NCBI RefSeq assembly: GCF_036711975.1
Contig: NC_091973.1
Location: 15,128,001-15,192,000 of the forward strand
Direction of reading: 5' to 3'
Source of the DNA: Onthophagus taurus
Taxonomy: Eukaryota > Arthropoda > Insecta > Coleoptera > Scarabaeidae
DNA length: 64,000 nt
Part shown: positions 11,061 through 22,117 of the stretch, one piece after another
Numbering within the stretch: the first letter of the stretch is position 1
How the letters are laid out: each line of letters opens with the position of its first letter
Notes under the pieces: generated by a model
Database searches by the model: none
What the model saw: only the letters and a program-made list of their open reading frames with translations
What the model was told of the DNA's origin: nothing
Translations under genes and position numbers: made by a program

Positions 11061-11097
11061 ACTCTGTCCTGTCAAAAAATAAGGATACTCGGACCTC
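11024..11097 (+). promoter_or_regulatory. ERV-A -1 programmed frameshift signal (slippery site plus pseudoknot)
   Basis: The heptamer TTTAAAC at 11024-11030 sits in the gag frame as T TTA AAC, the canonical X XXY YYZ form. The pol (-1) frame has a TAA at 11021-11023 and is open from exactly 11024. After a 6-nt spacer, GGACAGAG (11037-11044) pairs with CTCTGTCC (11062-11069). The loop segment GAGGTCC (11051-11057) pairs with GGACCTC (11091-11097), giving an H-type pseudoknot that straddles the gag stop at 11058-11060. All pairs are Watson-Crick. The structure is predicted from complementarity only. Confidence 0.8.
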
Positions 11098-14029
11098 CTT
11101 ATCTTACCTTATTAATCAAACTGACAAATTAATGAGTCATATAATACCTTCTCTGAAAAACTGTTCTATACTAACTATTAAGGGTTTTGTAAATAACATA
11201 TATACAAGAATTATAATAGATACTGGCTCGGAATATAATTTAGTCAATAAAGCGTGCGTCAAAAATTTTGAACAATCAGTTCAAGTGCCCAATTTACGAT
11301 CAATTGGTAATTTATTGGTTTCACCCATTGGAATTACTGATGTTACGATCATAATTTTTGGAAAAGAGATTAAAACTCCGGCTTTAGTTATAGATACCCT
11401 GCCTACATGCCTGTTATTAGATTGTAAATTCTTGAAAGATAATAACGTTAAAATTAATTTTGAAAATAATACAGTTTCAATTGGTTCCGAGAATACAATT
11501 AAAGAGCATTTACTACCGTCGAATCAGCAAATAAATGTCTTAGATGAACAAAATTCCGAGAGGTTAAGCTTCGTTATCGCGAGTCCTCTAGAAGTATGCA
11601 ACCTTCCAGTAAACACAACCCGAGTAACAGCTGGGATAGTTCGAAAAGACGTTGACTTGTTTTCTTTGCCGAGAGATTGGTGTCTAATAAATACTAGTAC
11701 GTCACATTTAAAAACGTGTAGTAAAAAAGATAGACAGTTCAAAAACATATTTAAAACTATTAAAAATGTAAATCGTGTGATGGATGTTGGTGATATATTA
11801 ACTGCAACAAATAATAGTTTTCACATGTGTTATTTAATAATTAAAGCAACAACTCGAGATAAACTTAACAGGGAATCTTTTCAAAATTCCTTAGAAAAAT
11901 TAAAACGATATTTGTTAGACAATAATTTCAGTAAAGTCGCGTTCACCACTAACTTGGGCGGTCTCAAACCAAATAAACTTGAAAAAATATTTAACGTTTT
12001 ATTTTCGGATACAAGTATAGAAACAGTTATTTGTAACAATAAAAACTGCTCTACGAATCAAATTCTAGAAACCGACATAAATGTCGAAAGCAACAACACT
12101 TGCGGGTGGGATAATTTACCAAAGAATGATATTATAGATAGTAATTATAAGAACAATATAATAAAAATAAAATTGAAGAACGATTACGTACTAAAACCTC
12201 AAAGTGAAACTTGTTGCATGGTAGAGTTTTCAGAAAACCATGAGAAAAACAATAAATTTTATACATTTGTCAGTAGATATAGTTTATTAGGAAAAAACCA
12301 CTTAGAAATAGTTGATAATTTTCAAAACTTAGGGGAAGGGCATGTTAAAATTTATAATTATGGGTTAATACCACGTAAGTTAGTGAATAGGAGTGTTATT
12401 GGGTACTTAGATGGAAGTAGGAGTTCCGAACTCGAAGAATTAAATAATAATAGGGAAATAATAGATTCGTATTTAGCGATAGAGTTAAGTTCTAATATAG
12501 TTTATAACATTAATAAAGAGCTGGATAAAGTGTTGATAGATAGACTCAAAACATTACTTGACCAAAATTCTGACATAATGTCGTGTGATTCGTCGACACT
12601 GGGGTTAACTAAGCTAACTCAGCACAAAATTGAAACTGGAAATAAACCTCCAGTGAAAACACGTCCATATAGAGTTAGCTTTAAAGAACGGGACATTATT
12701 AAAGAACAGGTAGACGAAATGCTCAAGCAAGGAGTAATAAGACCACCAGATAGTGAATATGCGTCACCTGTCGTTCTGGTAAAGAAACCAGATAATTCAT
12801 ACAGATTTTGTGTAGATTATAGAAAATTAAATGCTACAACTACGAAATGTTCCTATCCACTTCCGTTAATCGATGACATACTGCACTTTCTAGCAGGTCA
12901 CACTTATTTTACAGTACTAGATTTAAATAGTGGGTATTGGCAGTGTGAAGTAATGGAGAGTGACAGACATAAAACTGCTTTTATAACATCAGATGGACTT
13001 TATGAATTTAATAGATTGCCTTTCGGTCTTTCCAATGCTCCAGCAACTTTCCAAAGATTGACGGACACAATTTTTAAAGACTTAAAATGGAAACAAGTGG
13101 CGATTTATCTTGACGATATAATCGTAGTTAGCAAAACTTTTGAGGAACATCTTACAAATTTAAATACCGTATTTAGTCGCATTAGAGATGCCGGGCTAAC
13201 TTTAAAAGTATCAAAATGTCACTTTTGTAATAACGAGCAAAAGATATTAGGTCACACAATCACCCAAACAGGTATTTTACCTGACAAAGCCAAGATTAAT
13301 GCTATTTTAGATTTCCCAACACCAAAACGAGTTAGAGATGTTCAAAGTTTTTTGGGCCTTTGCAATTTTTACCGTAAATTTATTGAAAATTGTGGAAAAT
13401 TAGCTGCACCATTGTATAAAGTAACCAGTTTAAAATCTAAATTTTATTGGGGAGAAAATCAAGATCAAGCGTTTAATAAACTTAAAGAAAAACTTGTTAA
13501 GCCTCCTCTATTACACCATTTTCGACAAGATGCTATTACTGAATTGCATATAGACGCTAGTGGAGAAGGTTCAGGGGCAATTTTGTTACAAGCCGATACA
13601 AATAACGATGACCTACACCCTGTCGCATACATTTCTCGCAACCTTACCGCTTCTGTACGAAATTACACGATCACTGAACAAGAGTGTTTAGCTGCTGTAT
13701 GGGCAATTGAAAAATTACGTACCTGTCTGTGGGGTTTATCCATGTTTACTATAGTCACGGACCATCATTCACTTTGTTGGTTACACTCATTAAAAAGTCC
13801 AAACAAGAGATTACTACGTTGGTCACTAAAGCTTATGGAGTATAACATCATCCACAAAAAAGGAATTCACAATAAGGATGCTGATGCTCCTTCGAGATAT
13901 CCGTGTAATATTGCGACAAATATCGACGAACTACAAGCCTTGGAGGTTCCAACATTTATAGCTACATCTATTGATCTACAAAAATTACAAGAAGAAAGTA
14001 GTAATAATAAAAGTAAGACAAAATGCTAA
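11024..14029 (+). pseudogene. pol: ERV-A pol: protease, reverse transcriptase, RNase H
   Basis: Polyprotein in the -1 frame relative to gag; the first ATG is at 11132, but frameshift entry from 11024 is likelier. In order: aspartic protease with IIIDTGSEYNLV, a long linker, then RT with RPYRVSFKERD, RFCVDYRKLN, FTVLDLNSGYWQ (motif A Asp) and RLPFGLSNAPATFQRL. Motif C is YLDDIIVV. RNase H follows, with ELHIDASGEGSGA, TEQECLAAVWAIEKL and TDHHSLCWL. The frame stops at 14029 after the RNase H. The expected zinc-binding and catalytic core of integrase are missing and only the integrase tail follows. RT and RNase H motifs look intact; the element cannot integrate on its own. Confidence 0.9.
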
Positions 14030-14309
14030 GGACAACATTCACCGACAACAAGAAAAAGACAAACGAAGATATGATGAGAAACATCGTGACGTAAGTCTTA
14101 ACGTGGGAGACATAGTTCGTGTGAGAACACTACTCAGACAGGTTGGAAAAAGTGATAAGCTTCAACCGAAGTACTTTGGACCATACAAAATCGTAGAGAA
14201 AAGAAATAACTTGAACTATGTTATAGAATCACGTAGCGGAAATAAGTGCAAAAGGGATGTAGTACATGTGTCGCGCTTGGCCCCGTACCATTTAAAATGG
14301 GAACCATAA
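14010..14309 (+). pseudogene. ERV-A integrase C-terminal remnant
   Basis: In the frame following pol, the sequence RQNAKDNIHRQQEKDKRRYDEKHRDVSLNVGDIVRVR continues to YFGPYKIVEKRNN and HVSRLAPYH, the post-core helix and GPY-type tail of gypsy integrases. The HHCC and DDE domains that should precede it are absent, so an internal deletion of several hundred bases lies at about 14000-14020 together with a frame change. Confidence 0.8.
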
Positions 14310-14355
14310 CTCTCAGCGTAAAGGCAAAGGTTGGATAATAAAGTATAACAAAATA

Positions 14356-14368
14356 TATTTTGTTTCAG
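14356..14368 (+). promoter_or_regulatory. Candidate splice acceptor for ERV-A env mRNA
   Basis: TATATTTTGTTTCAG is a pyrimidine-rich tract ending in AG, 24 bases before the env ATG at 14392. Errantivirus env is made from a spliced subgenomic RNA. ERV-C has a similar TTGTTTCAG ahead of its env. Confidence 0.45.
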
Positions 14369-14391
14369 AAAAAAGAAAGAAGCAGACAGCT

Positions 14392-16251
14392 ATGAAAACA
14401 ATATTAACTTTGATTTGGCTTGTTAGCACACTGGCACAAGATGAAAATGATCCTTACTTACTAGAACCATTAGAGAACTCACCAGGATTAATTTATAAGA
14501 ATTTAGGTAGTTTAAACTTAATCAAATTACATTGGAAAATCTTGACACAAATTGATTTTCGGGTATACGATAAAAAATTTGTATTAATTGAAAATAATTT
14601 CGAGGAAATAATTAAAATTTGTACTGTTGGTGAGCACACTAACATAAGACTTTCATGTAAAGGTCATATTATGGCATTAAAACACACAATAAACAAAATT
14701 AAGTGGGAGAAATCATTGATCCCTACCTTAATCGGCCATATACGGACTAAACGCGGATATTTTGACGGTGTAGGAAAGTTATCTAAAACGTTATTTGGCA
14801 CTTTAACAACAGAAGATGCAGAACATTTCGAGGATCTTATGTTACAACTTTCCGATCGTCAAAGCAACAGCGAAAAATTACTATCTAAACAAACCTCTAT
14901 AATTAAATCGACTGTCGAAACCATGAATAAGACACTGGGTCATATAGAATATAACGAAAAAATAATAATATCAAACATACAAACGCTGAAAACTATGTAC
15001 AATGACACCCTCCAAAAACTGGTTTCCACACAACAAATATATAATTTTAATTACCAAATATTTTTAGTAAGTGAGTTAGTGGACGAATATCAGGTAGAAA
15101 CCGTGAACCTAATAAATTTATTAATGTCCGCAAAACAAGGAATTTTACATCCCTTATTGATTTCTCCCGAAGAAATAATTAAAGAAATTACAAACATTTT
15201 AACAAAACTCCCCCAAAATCTAAAATTGCCTATTAATATACACCATTTAACGTTGTCAAACATTCAAAATATCATTAAGTTGACAATTTTTATTAAAGAT
15301 TTAAAATTGATTGCTGTTATTGAAGTCCCATTTGTACAAATGGAGTCGTTTAATTTACTTAAAATAACGTCTGTGCCGATCAGATTACATGATAATACGT
15401 TTATTAAAATCATGAATGAAATGTCTTATGTAGCAATAAACACAGCTCATAAAACCTTTATTAAAATAAATGACGAGATGTACAAAAACCTGATTAAAAT
15501 TGAAGAAAAACAATTCATGTTAGATACAAAGACACCTTTATTATCCACCTTTAGCCAAAATTGCGAAGTTACATTATTAAGATCAACTCACCCCTTACCT
15601 CGTATGTGTAAAAGAATTATAACTGTAGTAAATACTACTTATTTTGTGGAGGAGGGAGAGGAGAACACGTGGATATTTGTAGTGCCACGAACAGAAATTG
15701 TAACAATCAATTGTAGATCTAAGCAACCAATTAATATAAAATTGTTAGGTACTGGCCGTATCTCATTGTCCCCAAATTGTACCGCTAATTCTGAATTAGT
15801 TACTTTAACACCCGTAGCAACTAAGCAATCCAAACTGCATTCAATATTTACCGACTTGTTTAGTCTTCAAACATTCCCACAATTTAATAGTAGTAAAAAA
15901 TTTATTGTTAGCGATTTAACCACAACTGATGACCAGAAATTACAATCATACTTGAATGACAGTAAAGCTATAACTCAGGATGCTAAGAGATTAGATCAGA
16001 TATTAATAGAAATAAATGAACAAAATAGAAAAAAAGCTGTAAGGGTTCACCAAATCGTTGAAAGCAGTTTATTATACTGGGTAATAATAAAGTACATTAA
16101 AAAATGTAAAAAAGTAGAAAATACTCTAAAAGTTAGATATAGTAAAGGCAATGTAAAACTGGGAACTTACGAAGAAGGAGTATTTGTATTGCCCGATGGT
16201 AGATCCTGCAAAGTAAATTTAAAACGAGCGACCGAACCCAACAATGTGTAA
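14392..16251 (+). CDS. env: ERV-A env, F-type envelope protein
   Basis: Open frame of 619 residues with an N-terminal signal-peptide-like MKTILTLIWLVSTLAQ. A furin-like RTKRG site lies at about residues 118-122 (14743-14757). It is followed by a fusion-peptide-like segment and the family motif GTLTTEDAEHFEDL. A long helical region and a cysteine-containing C-terminal part follow (FSQNCEVTLLRSTH, PRMCKRI). In insect errantiviruses this protein mediates cell entry. The anchor is weak: YWVIIKYIKKCKK near the end is too short and too charged for a normal membrane span, so the transmembrane region may have been damaged by deletion. Otherwise the frame has no stops. Confidence 0.85.
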   Translation: MKTILTLIWLVSTLAQDENDPYLLEPLENSPGLIYKNLGSLNLIKLHWKILTQIDFRVYDKKFVLIENNFEEIIKICTVGEHTNIRLSCKGHIMALKHTINKIKWEKSLIPTLIGHIRTKRGYFDGVGKLSKTLFGTLTTEDAEHFEDLMLQLSDRQSNSEKLLSKQTSIIKSTVETMNKTLGHIEYNEKIIISNIQTLKTMYNDTLQKLVSTQQIYNFNYQIFLVSELVDEYQVETVNLINLLMSAKQGILHPLLISPEEIIKEITNILTKLPQNLKLPINIHHLTLSNIQNIIKLTIFIKDLKLIAVIEVPFVQMESFNLLKITSVPIRLHDNTFIKIMNEMSYVAINTAHKTFIKINDEMYKNLIKIEEKQFMLDTKTPLLSTFSQNCEVTLLRSTHPLPRMCKRIITVVNTTYFVEEGEENTWIFVVPRTEIVTINCRSKQPINIKLLGTGRISLSPNCTANSELVTLTPVATKQSKLHSIFTDLFSLQTFPQFNSSKKFIVSDLTTTDDQKLQSYLNDSKAITQDAKRLDQILIEINEQNRKKAVRVHQIVESSLLYWVIIKYIKKCKKVENTLKVRYSKGNVKLGTYEEGVFVLPDGRSCKVNLKRATEPNNV

Positions 16252-16537
16252 CTAATCTTTAGCTCTTAATGTTGTAGTTATGTCCTACCAAGTAAATGAC
16301 AGTTAGTTGTAATAGTTAAGTTGCTGCCGTCATGTTGTTTTATTATTTCATGTACACCATATCGGTCGTGAGGGAACTCTCAAAACCTCCTACATTGGAT
16401 GGTAGTCTCTGAAGTGAAAATCACTCCGTAACGTTGAAAACCCCAGCTTGAGGATAATATGGAGGGACAATGGTACCAGATCTCGTAACTATATCACATC
16501 CTCAGCTGTGTCTACATCGAGGAGAAGGAAAGAACAC
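16252..16537. other. ERV-A 3' untranslated region, part 1
   Basis: Non-coding sequence between env and the inserted solo LTR. No motif was recognised. The last four bases, ACAC, are the target-site copy of the solo LTR. Confidence 0.6.
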
Positions 16538-18366
16538 TGTTACGGTATTTTTTTACCATCCTTTTTCCTAGCTTTCCTAGTTAATCCTTTATTTATGTAA
16601 AATGTAAGGTATCCTTTGGTGATTGATTGAGTTGAGGTTATGTATATGTTGTTGTTTTTGAGTTTGATTGTTGGGATTTTTAAAGTATTAGACACGGTAA
16701 TCGAGTCGTAATTACGTTTGAGATTTTTATTTAAATAATTTTGTACAATTCGCAAAACTTAAAGTAGTGTAATTGAGGATTTACGGTAATAATTTGAACA
16801 TCGTAGTAGAATACGTGACGTCTTGATCGAGTTTTTTTTGAAATTTTCGAGTTTTTTGATAAGAGCGGTCCGGAAGTACGGCACTCTGGTTCTCGATTTC
16901 GCTGTAGAGAAGTCATACGTGTAAAGTGTACGAGTGATGTAAATTTGATAGGTTTTGCGACATTTTGGAATTTTGGAGAAATTTGTTTGGGTCGTAAATT
17001 CAAATTACGCGGTAGCGGAGTTAATCACCAGGCACAGGGTTTGAAAGTAATTGTTTTACTTCAACAATAGGAATTTTTCCGGAGAATAATTACACGGTTG
17101 GAAACATTTTTTTTAAAGTTGACTTTATTTAGGCCTAGCCGAACTTAAGGTAAGCGAAAGATCGAAGATAGTTACGTAGTTCAGATAATTTTATGTACAC
17201 TCTTTTATTCGATCATTTACTCATCCATTCACGCGCACGTTCATACTTTGACTTAAATCTAATAACATGGAAAATAAAAATTGATTCCGGAAAAAAAAAA
17301 ATTAAACACTAAAATAAAACTTATTCTAACTTAATTTTAATACGTATAATTAATATTTTTAGGCCTTTTAGTCTCGGGACAATCCAAAGTTTAGTCTCGA
17401 GACAATCGAAAATTATAAAAGTTTTATCGAAACACGTTCGATTGAAAATTCGATCGCCATCTTGAAGTGTTTTTTTTGTATCCGGCAAATCTAAAAAGGA
17501 AATAAGTTTTGAGTACGTTTGGGAACGAATCCATATTTTGAGCATCCTTACCTAGTGTTTTCTTCCTTCAAAAATCTGCCATCTGGAAGGGAATTCGCTG
17601 GAGGTCAACCTCAGTCAATAATTTTGGGAATCCAGGAAGTTGGAAGATCATTTTGAGGAAAAGGTCAGATCTGATTTAATTGTTGTCTTCGATTATATTA
17701 AAGAATTAAAAAAAAAAAAAAAAAAAGAATATTTAAGAGAGAAAGATTGTTCTTTCATTGAAATTTATTATTATATGTTAAAGATATTTTCGTTAACTAA
17801 AGGTAACTAACGTGTAACACCTTGTGAGATTAATTTTTTTTTGTAAAAGATTTTCTGTTTGGGACTTTTTGGTTTTTCATTAAAATATTTAATTTTGGAG
17901 AAGTTTCCCCAAACCAGTAAGCTTATTGATTCAGGAGATTTATTTTTTTTTAAATTTAAAGTTGGGTGTTGTTCTTAAACAGCAATCTTATTATTTTGGA
18001 AATTTTATATTTTTTTGCGTTTAGCATATTTTCTTGAATCTCAAGTCAATTTTTTTTATTGTTTAAATTTAATTGTTTTGAATTTTGGTTTGTGGATCAA
18101 TAGAGATACCTTACACTTAAATTGTTTTTGGTGTAATTTGTGTGTGTTTTTCAACCTACCTTAAACCTATTAAAATTACCATCTTCACTTCACCACTAGT
18201 GGGTGCCGCGGGAAATAAGTGGTGTGTCGCCTTAAAAATTAAATCCACCCCGTCTTCACTGAGCAGGCTAGGATCTCGCGACAACATCGGTAAACTAGGG
18301 CGGTTGAAAAGGGTAATTGTGGTAACTTATCAGATTTTGGAAACGATTGTGAATTGAGGCGTGACA
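16538..18366 (+). repeat. Solo LTR of the gypsy-F family inside ERV-A
   Basis: It begins TGTTACGGTATTT and ends GAGGCGTGACA, and matches the reverse complement of the gypsy-F LTRs at 51847-53584 and 58683-60428. It is 1829 bp and flanked by perfect 4-bp duplications ACAC (16534-16537 and 18367-18370). No internal sequence is present, so it is a solo LTR formed by LTR-LTR recombination. It lies in the plus orientation, opposite to the full gypsy-F copy. Confidence 0.92.
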
Positions 18367-18611
18367 ACACTTCGGCTACTTCACCTAGTCAACTCAACAC
18401 AAGACTACCTACAATAATGGGAGTAAACAGGAGGGACCGATCGACTGATGAGAATAAACTTTGTATGAGTAAACTTATGAATAACCTTGAAAAAAAAAAA
18501 AATTTTAGTAAGGTAACTTAAGTTCGAATAATGTAAAATGTAAAATCATGCCCACCATTGTTAACCTTTCTTACAAATATGCAGGAGCATATTTGTCAGA
18601 GGGGAGGGAAA
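18367..18611 (+). other. ERV-A 3' untranslated region, part 2, with polypurine tract
   Basis: The rest of the ERV-A 3' region. A perfect 10-bp stem ACAAATATGC/GCATATTTGT with loop AGGA (18573-18596) directly precedes the purine tract AGAGGGGAGGGAA (18598-18611) at the 3' LTR boundary. The purine tract would prime plus-strand synthesis. Confidence 0.8.
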
Positions 18612-18987
18612 TGCCGCGAACGGCCATGATTTAAGGCAATGCCCCGAACATCGGTCGTATGAAAAATGCTAACTAAGGGTACCGCGACCGATGATCGGCG
18701 GACATTGAGGGACAATGGAAAAATCGCGAACCGGCCACCGTAGAGTTAAGAGTCATTATTGTAGAAAGTAGTATTCGATTAAACATAATTTTGGGAAATA
18801 AGTGAAGTTTAATTGTTCAACCCCGCAACAATCCATCCTAACTCATAGCCTTGACGGAGGGTGACGACGATAAATAAAAGGGTAAGTAAGATTTTAATTA
18901 TTTAATATATACGCGATACCTCTCACAAAGAACAAAAGGTCAAGCGAGTAACCCCTACTGCATAAGAAACAACCCCCGAACGTAACA
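18612..18987 (+). repeat. ERV-A 3' LTR
   Basis: 376-bp partner of 4466-4849, starting TGCCGCGAACGG and ending CGTAACA, followed by the duplicated TTAT. Confidence 0.92.
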
Positions 18988-19026
18988 TTATATTTATTGC
19001 TTTGCTAAAGTGTTCTGCCTTGTCTT

Positions 19027-21235
19027 ATGATTAAGTTTGCCAATGTGAATATCAGATCATTACTGTCGGGGTTTTCTATATTTTCGGACTTTGTGTTGGA
19101 ACAAGATTTTGATGTTCTATTAGTATCTGAAACTTGGATATCAGATGATTTTATGCTGACAGCGTGTCACATTCCAAATTATTATTTTATTCACCAACGT
19201 AGAATTACAAGCAAACGTGGCGGTGGTGTTGGTATATACATTAAAACTAATTATAAGTTTCATAGATTTGGTGTTCCCAGTTTTGAACCTCCTTGACCCT
19301 CCTTGCTCGACTTGTAGTGAATTTTTTGATTCGTTTGACGATACTTTATCTTTGCTCATTCCACAGTGTGATGAGTTGATATGGTGAGGCTTAGCAAAAA
19401 ATCTGCCCCCTGGCTTACTCGCCTGCTTAGAGACATGATTAAGTTTAGAGATCGTCTTTACAGCAAATACAAAAAGTCTAAAACTGAACTAGCACTTAAT
19501 GAATACAAATCTTTTAGAAAACATGTTGCTTGCGCAATAAAGACCGAGCAGAAGGCGTACTATGAATCATCTTTTAAAAATAAAAGTTCTAGGGATCTCT
19601 GGAAATCACTAAGGCATCTGAATGTTATCAAATCAAAAGAGCAGGTACTTCCATAACATTTGAATGACGTTGAAATTATTAATGATAACTTTTTACAAGC
19701 TGCAGTAAACTCAATGATCGCTAATCCAGACTTAATTCAGGCTTATACTACTACGAAAATGTCTACCTTTAATGAATTGTTTGCTTTTGTGCCTGTCTCG
19801 GAGCATATTGTAGCGGGTCATTTATTGAATATCAAGTCTGGCTGTGTGGGATATGATGAGCTCTCGGTTGTGATGATACATTACTGTTGTCCCTTCATCA
19901 TTCCTTACGTCACACATATTATTAATATATGCTTATCGAGGTCAATCTTTCCAAAATGTTGGAAGAAATCTTTGGTAACACCTTTGCCAAAGATTAAAAA
20001 TCCTATGACATTTTCGGACCTGCGACCAATTAGTATTTTACCCGTTTTGTCTAAAGTATTAAAAAAAATTATGAATGACCAAATTCGGGAATTTGTCGAT
20101 AAGCATAATATTTTGCCTAGGACACAGTCTGGATTTCGTGCTAACTACAGTTGCGATACAGCATTAACTCATATAGTTGATGACATATTGTTTGCGGCGG
20201 ATCAAAATAGGCTTACTGGATTACTTTTGCTAGACTACAGTAGGGCCTTTGATACTGTCAATCATAGAATGTTATCAGCTATCTTATCCTTCATTGGGTT
20301 CAATGATTCTGCTGTAAGCATGATTGATAGTTATGTGGCAGACAGACACCAAGCCATTAAATTGGGTGTTCGGAGATCTGAACTGCGAGGCTTGAAGTCA
20401 GGTGTGCCACAGGGTTCTATCTTGGGGCCTCTACTATTTTGTATCTACACCTCTAATCTGTCGACAGTTTTGAAATATTCAGAATCACATTTTTATGCGG
20501 ATGATTCCCAAATTTATCTATCGTTCCTGCCTAACGACATGGCCACTGCTCAAGTTAAATTGAGTGAGACTCTATTGCAGAAAATTTTAAAATCAACATT
20601 GGTGGTGAATGTATTGGTGTTAAGGAGTGTGCTAGAAATTTAGGATTACAGCTCGACTCGAATCTTAGGTTCGAAAAGCACATCCTGAACAAAAATCTCA
20701 TTTGCTGCTTTGAAGCTCATATACAGCATGAGGAATATTTTAAATCGCAGCACAAAGGTTATGCTTTGCGATTCCTTAGTGCTGAGCCATTTTAACTTTT
20801 GTGATACAGTATATCATAGTTGTCTGAACTTAAAAACATCACAAAGGATTCAGCGTGTTCAGAATTCATGTCTCCGAATGATTTTCGGGCTTCGACGAGG
20901 GTGCCATGTCTCACACAGGCTGATCGATCTTAGGTGGCTGAATATGTTTAACCGTCGTATATACCATATGGTTTCATTTTTTCATAAGTTACTGTTGCTT
21001 AAATGTCCATCTTATTTGTATGATAAGATTAAATTCCGCACTGATGTCCATAGCTTAAATGTTCGAAGCAAGGGTATTGTGACACTACCGCTCCGTGACT
21101 ACATTATTTGAGCGATCATTCTCTTACAGCTTACCGAAATTTTATAATAGTTTACCCCAATCGTTGAAACTGTTGACCTTGCCGGCGTTTAAAGTAATGA
21201 TCAAAAAATATTTATATGGAGAACAGTGTTGGCGG
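19027..21235 (+). pseudogene. LINE ORF2 (endonuclease remnant plus reverse transcriptase)
   Basis: ORF2 of the outer LINE. The endonuclease N-terminus reads MIKFANVNIRSLLSGF, LVSETWI and RGGGVGIYIK. It stops at 19296, where the middle of the endonuclease has been lost. The sequence resumes near 19381 with SAPWLTRLLRDMI, and a stop at 19654-19656 follows KEQVLP. The RT then shows DLRPISILPVLSKVLKKIM, TQSGFRANYSCDTAL, LLDYSRAFDTV, SGVPQGSILGPLLFCIYTS and YADD. A further deletion/frameshift near 20580-20710 and another near 21100 break the C-terminal part (QRIQRVQNSCLRMI, SFSYSLPKFYNSLP). It is related to, but not a close copy of, the nested minus-strand LINE at 6595-8816. Confidence 0.85.
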
Positions 21236-21545
21236 GAAACGTGGAATGCGATGATTTGGTTTTGCTTTTTATGCAATTATATTATTATTTCTAAAATTTT
21301 TTTTTTCTTTCGTTTATTTTTAATTGGTACGCTATTATTTTTATTAGTTTTTTTTGTACCTAGTTTAGTTTTGTTTTCTTTTTGTTTTTTATTATTATTA
21401 TTATATGTTGTTTATTTTTATGGCAGGGTTGAGTGGAAGAGAAGACGATTGTCTTAACTTCGCCCTTGCCAACCAGTTACATTTATATTGTTATTTTGTG
21501 AAATGCCATTCTAGTAAAGTCTATAATTATTATTATTATAATAAC

Positions 21546-22117
21546 AAACAATTGCTTAAATTAAAAAAAAAATATTTAAAAATAGTATACCTACGTAAAT
21601 TATAATAAACTAACTTCTTATTTTCTAATCTGCGTATAAAAATCTATGAATCAGTTCGAAACATGATTCTCTTAAATTTAATAGGCTGTTTACAGCAAAA
21701 CGCTATATATAATATTTTCGGTTTACACTGAATCTACAAACTCCTCCTTATTAATATCATCATCATCCCACCATATAAAGCTCTTTGACTTTCCCTGAAA
21801 TCCTTCTTTATCTTTAAAAAAGTCCGATTGAATCTCCCACTCAAACATATCACAACACCCCCAGCATAGACGTCCTTGTTTAGTTTGAATGTATGATATC
21901 GATGTGTATACTACTTCGTGCACATTTATTCGATTGAAAATTTCATCACTAAAGTATTATTAAAATATCAATTAGCTATACATATAGACTATATTTTAAT
22001 TTGTAATTTAGCTGAACATTTCTACATTCCTAAATATGGCAGATTGCAACTTATGATTGAGGCTATTATTGAATACATCCATCGTAATACACATCACCGG
22101 AACATTTTTTATGAGTC
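21546..22117. other. Unassigned AT-rich segment
   Basis: It lies between the LINE tail and ERV-C. A minus-strand frame at 21723-21923 encodes 66 residues with GRLCWGCCDMFEWEIQ and an acidic WWDDDDINKEEF end. It has no match I recognise and could be a fragment of an unknown element or chance. Nothing else was supported. Confidence 0.35.

Larger units (their letters stand above)
4466..18987 (+). mobile_element. ERV-A, errantivirus-like LTR retrotransposon with nested insertions
   Basis: The element is bounded by LTRs 4466-4849 and 18612-18987, both TG...CA, with a perfect 4-bp duplication TTAT at 4462-4465 and 18988-18991. The internal order is primer site, gag, pro-RT-RNase H, truncated integrase tail, env, then the polypurine tract. 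Two later insertions lie inside: a mariner at 4921-9690 and a solo LTR at 16538-18366. After removing these it would be about 7.9 kb, a normal errantivirus size allowing for the missing integrase core. The LTRs differ by roughly half a dozen substitutions and one 8-bp indel, about 2 percent by eye. Confidence 0.9.
3589..21545 (+). mobile_element. LINE (CR1/Jockey group) split by ERV-A
   Basis: ORF1 at 3589-4205 and ORF2 at 19027-21235 lie in the same orientation on either side of ERV-A, whose TTAT target-site duplication shows it inserted between them. The LINE ends in an (ATT)n run near 21523-21545, the type of microsatellite tail seen in this LINE group and also at 6382 in the nested minus-strand LINE. 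Its 5' end is uncertain, somewhere between about 3120 and 3589. Without the insertion it would be about 3.5 kb, shorter than a full LINE, because ORF2 has an internal deletion. Confidence 0.7.
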
